Assembly (NCBI GenBank): GCA_002482565.1
Contig: DLGG01000115.1
Coordinates: forward strand, 1-6,106
Origin: Solidesulfovibrio magneticus
Lineage (GTDB): Bacteria; Desulfobacterota; Desulfovibrionia; Desulfovibrionales; Desulfovibrionaceae
Direction: 5' to 3'
DNA length: 6,106 bases
Part shown: in pieces, positions 1-5,065 of the stretch
How the letters are laid out: every line of letters starts with the position of its first letter
Numbering within the stretch: position 1 is the first letter of the stretch
Notes under the pieces: model-generated
Databases searched by the model: none
Told to the model about the DNA's origin: nothing
Seen by the model: the letters and a program-made list of their open reading frames with translations, nothing else
Position numbers and translations under genes: made by a program

Positions 1-1849
1 CCCTCCGGCCCGGCCCGTGGCCGGCGTGCTGGCGGCGGCCCCTGGCGGCTTGGAGGCGGCCGAAGGCATTTTGCGCGACTGGCGGCTGCGCGGGCTGGCC
101 GCCGTGTGCCTGGCCGAGGGCGGCGACGCGGCCTTTTTGTCCGCCCTGGCCGATTTGAAGCCCGCCGCCCTGCTCACCCTGCCCGTGTCCCGCCCGGTCT
201 TGGCCGTGGCCCTGGACGGAGCCGCCAGCCAATGCGGCGAGGACGTGGGCGAGCGGCTGGCCGTGCTCAAAAGCCTCATGGACGCCGCCGTCAATCCCAT
301 CTACGTTCAGGACACCGCCGGCCACTATATCGGCGTCAACCGCGCCTTTGCCGCCTTTCTCGGCGTCACCATCGAAAGCGCCCAGGGGCTGACGGCCGCG
401 GCGATCTTTTCCGACGAGATCGGCGAGTTTCTGGCCGAGCGCGACCAGGAGATTCTGGCCCAGGGCGGGGTGCAGCAGTTCGAGGTGGCCCTGGAGGACG
501 CCTCGGGGCGCGAGCGCCATCTGGTCTTCCACCGGGCCCGGTTCGAGGACGCCGCCGGCGTCCCCCAGGGCATCGTCGGCGTGGCCACCGACGTCACCGA
601 CAGCAAACGGGTGGAAAAAGACCTGCGCGACGAGCAGGAAGTGCTGCGCCGCATCCTGGCCGGCATTCGAGCCGGCATTTTCATCATCGACCCGCGCACC
701 CAGGTGGTGGAGGACGTCAATCCCATGGCCGAGGAGCTGTGCGGCCGCACCCGGGAGGAACTCGTCGGCAAACGCTGCGGCGACATCGTCTGGACCGATC
801 CCGAAGGCCGGCCCCTGCCCACCTGTTCGGTGCTGGCCGAGCGCAACATCTTAAACGAGGAAATGCGCCTCACCCGTCCCGACGGCCGTATCCTGCCGGT
901 CATCAAGACCGTGGTCACGGCCAAGCGCCGGGGCGAGCTGCGGCTTTTCGAGATCGTCTTCGACGTCAGCGAACGCAAGGCCCTGGAACGCCAGTTGGCC
1001 GTGGCCCAGAAGCTCGAATCCATCGGCGAACTGGCCGCCGGCATCGCCCACGAAATCAACACCCCCACCCAGTATATCGGCGACAACCTGCATTTTCTCT
1101 CCACCGCCTTTGACGGCGTGAGCAAGGCCCTGGCCAAGGTCGAGGCCGTGGCCCGCCGGCTGGCCGAAGATGCCGGCGACGCCGCCAGCCTGGCCGCCAT
1201 CGAGGCGGCCCGGGCCGAGGCCGACGTGGATTTCCTCCTCGACGAGGCCCCCCGGGCCCTGGAACAGTCCGTGGAAGGCGTGGCCCGGGTCACGGCCATC
1301 GTCTCGGCCATGAAGAAGTTCTCCCATCCCGGCGGCGAGGAAAAAACCGCCGTGGACCTCAATGCGGCCGTGGAAAACACCGTTACCGTGGCCAAAAACG
1401 AGTGGAAATACTCCAGCGACGTGATCCTCGAACTGGACAGGACGCTGCCCCCGGTCTACTGCCACCCCGGCGATTTCAACCAGGTCATCCTCAACATCCT
1501 GGTCAACGCCGCCCACGCCGTGGCGGCAAAGGTCAAGGGCACCACCGACAAGGGCCGCATCGTCATCCGCACCGAGGCCGACGGCGACGCCTTCAAACTG
1601 TCCGTGGCCGATACCGGGACCGGCATCCCGGCCGAACACCGGCGCAAGATCTTCGATCCCTTCTTCACCACCAAGGAGGTGGGCAAGGGCACGGGCCAGG
1701 GCCTGGCCATCACCCACAACATCGTGGTGACCAAACACGGCGGCTCCATCGACTTCGAATCCGAGCCGGGCAAAGGGACCACCTTCACGGTGCGCGTGCC
1801 GTTCGGGTCGCCGCCGCCCACCCGAAGCGCGCCAGGGGAACTGTCGTGA
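1..1849 (+). CDS. PAS-PAS sensor histidine kinase (5' partial)
   Basis: This is a cytoplasmic-type sensor kinase that should autophosphorylate on His and pass the phosphate to a response regulator, most likely the overlapping downstream gene. The frame is open to the left window edge, so the true start lies outside; residues here are numbered from a GTG at 17. Residues ~20-70 look like the C-terminal half of a degenerate receiver domain. PAS 1 spans ~84-196 and PAS 2 ~205-320, each ending in a DVT/DVSE(R) signature. The dimerisation/phosphoacceptor domain has the H-box GIAHEINTP with His345. It has a long Ala/Glu-rich spacer (~365-415) before its second helix, as in the HEINTPTQY subfamily. 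The ATPase domain has the N-box (N493, N497), the G1 box ADTGTGIP (D532), the F box DPFFTTK and the G2 box GKGTGQGLAI. PAS 2 keeps two Cys (254, 270) of a Cys-containing PAS variant. No membrane segment is visible. The kinase call is firm; its signal is unknown. Confidence 0.95.
   Translation, partial: PPARPVAGVLAAAPGGLEAAEGILRDWRLRGLAAVCLAEGGDAAFLSALADLKPAALLTLPVSRPVLAVALDGAASQCGEDVGERLAVLKSLMDAAVNPIYVQDTAGHYIGVNRAFAAFLGVTIESAQGLTAAAIFSDEIGEFLAERDQEILAQGGVQQFEVALEDASGRERHLVFHRARFEDAAGVPQGIVGVATDVTDSKRVEKDLRDEQEVLRRILAGIRAGIFIIDPRTQVVEDVNPMAEELCGRTREELVGKRCGDIVWTDPEGRPLPTCSVLAERNILNEEMRLTRPDGRILPVIKTVVTAKRRGELRLFEIVFDVSERKALERQLAVAQKLESIGELAAGIAHEINTPTQYIGDNLHFLSTAFDGVSKALAKVEAVARRLAEDAGDAASLAAIEAARAEADVDFLLDEAPRALEQSVEGVARVTAIVSAMKKFSHPGGEEKTAVDLNAAVENTVTVAKNEWKYSSDVILELDRTLPPVYCHPGDFNQVILNILVNAAHAVAAKVKGTTDKGRIVIRTEADGDAFKLSVADTGTGIPAEHRRKIFDPFFTTKEVGKGTGQGLAITHNIVVTKHGGSIDFESEPGKGTTFTVRVPFGSPPPTRSAPGELS
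1834..1839 (+). promoter_or_regulatory. Shine-Dalgarno that fixes the HDOD regulator start
   Basis: AGGGGA lies inside the last codons of the kinase gene, six bases before the GTG at 1846. This spacing, together with the GTGA overlap of start and stop, selects GTG 1846 as the start. The same frame stays open far upstream (to 1402) but encodes no recognisable protein there. Translational coupling with the kinase is inferred. Confidence 0.7.
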
Positions 1850-3066
1850 AAACCCGCATCCTTTTCGTTGACGACGAACCCAACGTGCTCTCGGCCCTGC
1901 GCCGCATGTTCCACGACATGCGCGGGGAGTGGGAGATGGATTTCGCCTCGGACGGCCCGTCCGGGCTGGCCATGATCGCCGAACAGCCCTACGACGTGGT
2001 GGTGGCCGACATGCGCATGCCCGGCATGGACGGGGCCATGTTTTTGCGCGAAGCCCAGATCCACAATCCCGGGGCCATCCGCATCGTGCTGTCGGGCCAC
2101 TCCGACCGGGACATGATCCTGCAGACCGTGCGCCCGGCCCACCAGTTCCTGCAAAAGCCCTGTCAGCCGGCCGAACTCAAGGCGGTCATCGCCCGGGGCC
2201 TGTCGCTACGCGAAGTCTTCCTCGACGACCGGGTCAAAAACGTGGTCGCCCGCCTGGACCGGCTGCCCACCGTGCCGCGCCTCTACGCCGCGCTGCTGGA
2301 CGTGCTGTCCAAGGAAGACCCGTCCATGCGCGAGGTGTCCGGACTCATCGCCCAGGACGTAGGCATGTCGGCCGGCGTGCTCAAACTCGTCAACTCGGCC
2401 TTTTTCGGGCTGCGCGTCCACGTCTCCAGCCCGGCCCACGCCGTCAACCTGCTGGGCCTGGAAGTGGTCAAGGCCCTGGTGCTCGGCATCGGGCTTTTCG
2501 ACCGCTTCGACAAGGAAGCCTTCCGCGACTTCGATCTGGAAAAGCTCTGGAGCCACTGCCTGGGCACGGCCCGCTTCGCCCGGGCCATCGCCGAAACCGA
2601 GGACGCCCCGGCCGCCGTGCGCGAACACTGCTACATCGCCGGGCTGCTGCACGACGTCGGCAAGCTCGTCATGGCCACCAACTTCCCCGAGCGCTACCAG
2701 GAAGTCATCCGGGCCTGCCAGGCCGGCGAAGGCACCATCCTCGACATGGAACACCACATTTTCGGCGCGTCCCATGCCGAGGTGGGGGCCTACCTCCTCG
2801 GGCTTTGGGGCGTGGAGGACGAGGTGGTGCGGGCGGTCTACCTGCACCACGAGCCAAGCCGCGACCGCCGGGCCGGATTCTCGCCCCTGGCCGCCGTGCA
2901 TGTTGCCAACCGCCTGGAACACGAAATGGTGATCTTCAGCCCCGGCTACGCCATCAATCCCCTGGACGAACTCTACCTCACGGCCTCGGGCCTCGACGCC
3001 CGGACGCTTGAATGGCGGGCCGCCTGCCAGGCCGTCCTGGATCAGCCCGGCCGGGATGAGGAATAA
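1846..3066 (+). CDS. Response regulator, receiver-HDOD fusion
   Basis: The protein has 406 residues. An N-terminal receiver (~1-120) has the acidic pair D9/D10, phosphoacceptor D55 in VVADMRMPGMDG, S83, and K104 in QKPC. The HDOD domain (~133-335) has the classic segment IAQDVGMSAGVLKLVNSAFFG (~169-188), then GLLHDVGKL (H269-D270), FGASHAEVGAYLL (H310) and YLHHEP (H334-H335). Receiver-HDOD proteins are common signalling outputs in delta-proteobacteria. HDOD biochemistry is poorly established, and most members are treated as non-catalytic relatives of HD phosphohydrolases. The start is GTG, overlapping the kinase stop by 4 bp, so this is almost certainly the kinase's cognate partner. No DNA-binding domain is present, so output is probably by protein contact or a small molecule. 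The family call is firm; its target is unknown. Confidence 0.95.
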   Translation: MKTRILFVDDEPNVLSALRRMFHDMRGEWEMDFASDGPSGLAMIAEQPYDVVVADMRMPGMDGAMFLREAQIHNPGAIRIVLSGHSDRDMILQTVRPAHQFLQKPCQPAELKAVIARGLSLREVFLDDRVKNVVARLDRLPTVPRLYAALLDVLSKEDPSMREVSGLIAQDVGMSAGVLKLVNSAFFGLRVHVSSPAHAVNLLGLEVVKALVLGIGLFDRFDKEAFRDFDLEKLWSHCLGTARFARAIAETEDAPAAVREHCYIAGLLHDVGKLVMATNFPERYQEVIRACQAGEGTILDMEHHIFGASHAEVGAYLLGLWGVEDEVVRAVYLHHEPSRDRRAGFSPLAAVHVANRLEHEMVIFSPGYAINPLDELYLTASGLDARTLEWRAACQAVLDQPGRDEE

Positions 3067-3084
3067 AAGGGACAGTAGAGAAGA

Positions 3085-3131
3085 GGAAGATGCCTCCGGC
3101 GGCTGGGGGCCTGAGGCCCCCAGACCCCCCA
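3085..3131 (+). repeat. Intergenic hairpin element, copy 1
   Basis: This is a 47-bp sequence identical to copy 2 at 3588-3634. It starts 18 nt after the HDOD regulator stop codon. A purine lead-in and GCCTCCGGCGG are followed by a perfect 9-bp stem, CTGGGGGCC / GGCCCCCAG, around the loop TGA (3103-3123). A C-run (3126-3130) can pair with a G-run (3138-3142) across AAATAAA to make a second, weaker hairpin. No U-tract follows, so it is not a textbook intrinsic terminator. It may end, attenuate or stabilise the transcript. Confidence 0.85.
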
Positions 3132-3223
3132 AATAAAGGGGGATACGGGGGAGGCGTTGCCACGACGGACTGGAACGAGTCCGCGAACTTGAAACCACGC
3201 TGCGGCCGTACCGGCCAGGCGGC

Positions 3224-3230
3224 GGGGGAG
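3224..3230 (+). promoter_or_regulatory. Unusually close Shine-Dalgarno of the STAS gene
   Basis: GGGGGAG ends only two bases before the ATG at 3233, closer than the usual five to nine. A small hairpin, GGCCG / CGGCC with loop TAC (3204-3216), lies just upstream. Translation may be modest or structure-dependent. The ATG itself is supported by the length and fold of the STAS domain. Confidence 0.45.
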
Positions 3231-3232
3231 CC

Positions 3233-3574
3233 ATGGAACTGTCCGCGCAACTGTCTGGAACCTGCCTGGTGGCGACGGTCGGCGTATCCGAAGTGGACCA
3301 TACCGTCAGCGACGACTTCCGCGACGCGCTTTTGTCCCGCTACGAGCGCGCCGGGGCCGTCGATCTGCTCCTGGACCTGACCCAGGTGGCCTTCATGGAC
3401 AGCAAGGCCATCGGGGCCATGGTGTCGGTGCGCAAAGCCGTGGCCGCCAAGGACGGGCGCATGGGACTGTGCGGCCTGCATCCCCACGTCGCCAAGATCG
3501 TGCGTGTGGTCACCCTCGGCGCGATCTTCGACGTCTTCGCCGATCCCGACCAGGGCCTGGCCCAGTATCGGTGA
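3233..3574 (+). CDS. STAS-domain anti-sigma factor antagonist-like protein
   Basis: This is a 113-residue single-domain protein, the usual length for SpoIIAA/RsbV-type STAS proteins. Strand-helix elements in order are LVATVGVSEVDHTVSDDF (~12-29), the core DLLLDLTQVAFMDSKAIGAM (~44-63), then a C-terminal helix pair ending LGAIFDVFADPDQGLAQ. The DS of FMDSKAIG puts the expected phosphoacceptor at Ser57. In the family, unphosphorylated STAS protein binds an anti-sigma kinase and frees its target; a PP2C phosphatase restores the unphosphorylated state. The convergent REC-PP2C gene is the obvious candidate phosphatase. The start ATG leaves about 10 residues before the first strand, which fits the family. 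The gene sits 166 bp after the HDOD regulator and between two identical direct repeats. The actual partner (sigma control, cyclase or chemotaxis-like module) cannot be told from here. Confidence 0.9.
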   Translation: MELSAQLSGTCLVATVGVSEVDHTVSDDFRDALLSRYERAGAVDLLLDLTQVAFMDSKAIGAMVSVRKAVAAKDGRMGLCGLHPHVAKIVRVVTLGAIFDVFADPDQGLAQYR

Positions 3575-3587
3575 GGGGATAAAGACG

Positions 3588-3634
3588 GGAAGATGCCTCC
3601 GGCGGCTGGGGGCCTGAGGCCCCCAGACCCCCCA
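3588..3634 (+). repeat. Intergenic hairpin element, copy 2
   Basis: It is identical over 47 bp to copy 1, in the same orientation, and starts 13 nt after the STAS stop codon in the STAS/phosphatase convergent gap. The 9-bp stem with loop TGA lies at 3606-3626. A shorter second stem is possible: CCCC at 3630-3633 with GGGG at 3638-3641, loop AGCC. The T-containing stretch AAGGGGTTTTGAC follows about 20 nt later. It could help end STAS transcription, but there is no canonical U-run directly after either stem. Confidence 0.85.
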
Positions 3635-3706
3635 GCCGGGGAAAGGTTTCAAGGGGTTTTGACGGGGGGCGGCTTTCTGTCGGCCGGGGCTGAGGCTCTC
3701 GCCTGA

Positions 3707-4849
3707 TTAGACTTGGCGGTCGCCCGGAGCCAGGCGGCGCACGGCCACCATGGCCAGGTCGTCGTGGAGAATGCCCATGCAAAAGGGCAGGGCCGTTTCG
3801 ATGATCTCGCCAATGAGGTCGCGCGGGGCCGTGCCCGGCCGCAACTTCCCCAACACCCGCTCCTCCCCGAAAAATTCCCCTTCCGGCGACCGCAGCTCGG
3901 TCAGGCCGTCGGTGTAGAGAAACAGCGTGTCCCCGGGCGCGAAAGGCGTGGTTTGCGGCGTCCAGGCGCAGTCCGGCAGGATGCCCAGGGCCGGCCCCTG
4001 GGACGGCAGCTCGGTCAGCCCCGACCGCCCAAGGACGTAGACCGGCACATGGCCGGCCGAGACCACCGTCAACAGCGGCGTGGCCCGGTCAATCCGGCAA
4101 AGGGCCATGGTCATGAACATGTTGTCGAGGTCGCCGCCCAGCAGCAGATCGCACAGCATGGCGTTAAGCGAAGCCACCAGTTCCACCGGCCCAAGCCCGG
4201 CCTGGCGCAACGACACCAGATAGCCCTTGCAGGCGGCCATGAGCATGGCCGCCGAGGCACCATGGCCGGAGATGTCGGCCATGAGCACGTACACGGCCGC
4301 GCCGTCGTCCCAGGCGTCGTAGAAATCGCCGCCAACCTGCTCCTGGGCCTGATAGACCGCCGCCGCTTCCAGTCCCGGAAATTCGAGATCCCGGGGCAAC
4401 AGCTGGCGCTGGACGCAGCCGGCCAGATAGCGTTCCCGGGTGAGCAGGTCGTTTTGGCGGCGCAGTTCCTGGCCGAGGCTGGCGAGCTTGAGGTGGAGGT
4501 TGATGCGGGCGGCCAGTTCCGAGCGGTGGTAAGGCTTGGGCATGAAGTCGTTGGCCCCGGCTGAGAGCGCCTCGGCCCAGACGCGCCGGTCTGTCTCGGC
4601 GGACAGGAAGATGATGGGCACGTCGGCCAGGCGCGGATTGGCCCGGATGCGGCGGATGACCTCGATGCCGTCCAGGCCCGGCATGACCAGATCAAGCAAA
4701 ATCAGGTCGGGATGGCGGGTTTCGGCCAGGGCGACGGCGTCCAGGCCCGTGGCGGCCTCGATGACGTCATAGCCGAACAGCGAAGCCACGTGCCGTTTGA
4801 GCACTTCCCGGAAGATCGCGTTGTCGTCGGCGATGAGCACTTGCGTCAT
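3707..4849 (-). CDS. Response regulator with PP2C (RsbU/SpoIIE-like) phosphatase output
   Basis: The protein has 380 residues. The receiver (~1-120) has D8/D9, phosphoacceptor D53 in LLLDLVMPGLDG, S83, and K105 in MPKPY. A helical linker (~121-150) carries the RsbU-type QRQLLP motif. The PP2C domain (~155-375) keeps all expected metal-binding Asp motifs: VGGDFYD (D175, D178), MADISGHG (D192), LYTDGLTE (D314) and HDDLAMV (D363/D364). It should be an active Ser/Thr phosphatase gated by receiver phosphorylation. Its expected substrate type is a STAS protein such as the convergent neighbour. The C-terminus ends after PP2C, with no fused HATPase anti-sigma kinase. The start ATG at 4849 has AAAGG seven bases upstream (4857-4861). 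No kinase gene adjoins it, so its phosphodonor may be the kinase at the left edge or another one. Confidence 0.95.
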   Translation of the reverse strand: MTQVLIADDNAIFREVLKRHVASLFGYDVIEAATGLDAVALAETRHPDLILLDLVMPGLDGIEVIRRIRANPRLADVPIIFLSAETDRRVWAEALSAGANDFMPKPYHRSELAARINLHLKLASLGQELRRQNDLLTRERYLAGCVQRQLLPRDLEFPGLEAAAVYQAQEQVGGDFYDAWDDGAAVYVLMADISGHGASAAMLMAACKGYLVSLRQAGLGPVELVASLNAMLCDLLLGGDLDNMFMTMALCRIDRATPLLTVVSAGHVPVYVLGRSGLTELPSQGPALGILPDCAWTPQTTPFAPGDTLFLYTDGLTELRSPEGEFFGEERVLGKLRPGTAPRDLIGEIIETALPFCMGILHDDLAMVAVRRLAPGDRQV

Positions 4850-4889
4850 GGCTTCGCCTTTAATTTCTCCCTAGCGTCCAATGCAGCCG

Positions 4890-4915
4890 CCCCAACCCCA
4901 CCCCCTTTTCCCCCC
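4890..4915 (-). promoter_or_regulatory. Four-tract G-quadruplex motif in the phosphatase leader
   Basis: Read on the - strand, G-tracts of 6, 5, 4 and 4 are separated by the short loops AAAA, T and TT. This satisfies the usual intramolecular G4 pattern with room to spare. It ends about 40 nt before the phosphatase ATG, so it would lie in the mRNA leader if transcription starts upstream of it. The pattern is seen directly; folding and any regulatory effect are inferred. Confidence 0.5.
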
Positions 4916-4916
4916 T

Positions 4917-4961
4917 TGGGGGGTCCGGGGGCCTCAGGCCCCCGGCCGCCGGAGGCATCTT
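4917..4961 (-). repeat. Intergenic hairpin element, copy 3 (inverted)
   Basis: This is the same element on the opposite strand, 45 bp long with two differences from copies 1 and 2. Both fall in the stem at paired positions: a T-A pair becomes C-G, giving CCGGGGGCC / GGCCCCCGG around loop TGA (4925-4945). The C-run (4918-4923) faces a G-run (4910-4915) across two bases. It lies about 105 nt beyond the mltA stop and is oriented with mltA transcription. Confidence 0.85.
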
Positions 4962-5026
4962 AACTCTTCCTCTTTCGCCCGGTTCAAAATCCCAGTCAGA
5001 TGAATAACACCAAGAGAAGATGATGT

Positions 5027-5060
5027 ATTGTAAAACATAACTGTCGTTATGTTTTACAAT
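5027..5060. repeat. AT-rich 34-bp perfect palindrome, possible dif-like Xer site
   Basis: Two perfect 15-bp arms (ATTGTAAAACATAAC and its reverse complement) flank TGTC, inside a ~77-bp tract (4984-5060) of about 31% GC in an otherwise very GC-rich window. It begins 5 nt after the mltA stop codon. The inner 28 bp (5030-5057) divide as 11-6-11 with CATAA and TTATG bordering a 6-bp centre, the layout of Xer dif sites. It could instead be an operator or a transcript-end hairpin; no U-tract follows it on either strand. Confidence 0.55.
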
Positions 5061-5065
5061 GGGGC

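Noticed and set aside
17..19. GTG as the true start of the histidine kinase
   Set aside because: The frame is open to the left edge, there is no ribosome binding site before it, and the domain there looks cut in half.
325..1738. Long antisense open frames across the kinase gene (also 2206-3234 on the - strand)
   Set aside because: They are mirror frames of strong coding sequence in GC-rich DNA, with no recognisable domain.
1402..1845. Upstream extension of the HDOD regulator frame
   Set aside because: It overlaps the kinase ATPase domain out of frame, and its translation is Arg/Gly/His-rich with no domain character. GTG 1846 has a good Shine-Dalgarno and begins exactly at the receiver.
3167..3182. 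Inverted repeat GGACT / AGTCC with 6-nt spacer upstream of the STAS gene
   Set aside because: The arms are only five bases long, as expected by chance, and there is no second copy.
3090..3380. Small open frame starting MPPAAGGLRPPDPP
   Set aside because: It begins inside hairpin copy 1 and runs out of frame into the STAS gene. The Pro/Gly-rich start is simply the translated repeat.
3785..3792. KOPS-like GGGCAGGG pointing toward the candidate dif site
   Set aside because: The same octamer in opposite orientation occurs at 177-184 and 813-820, so the window shows no polarity.
5004..5034. Sigma-70-like promoter for the phosphatase on the - strand (TTTACA, 19 nt, TGTTAT)
   Set aside because: The -10 is weak, the spacer is long, and the -35 would lie inside the palindrome. 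It is not better than chance in an AT-rich tract.
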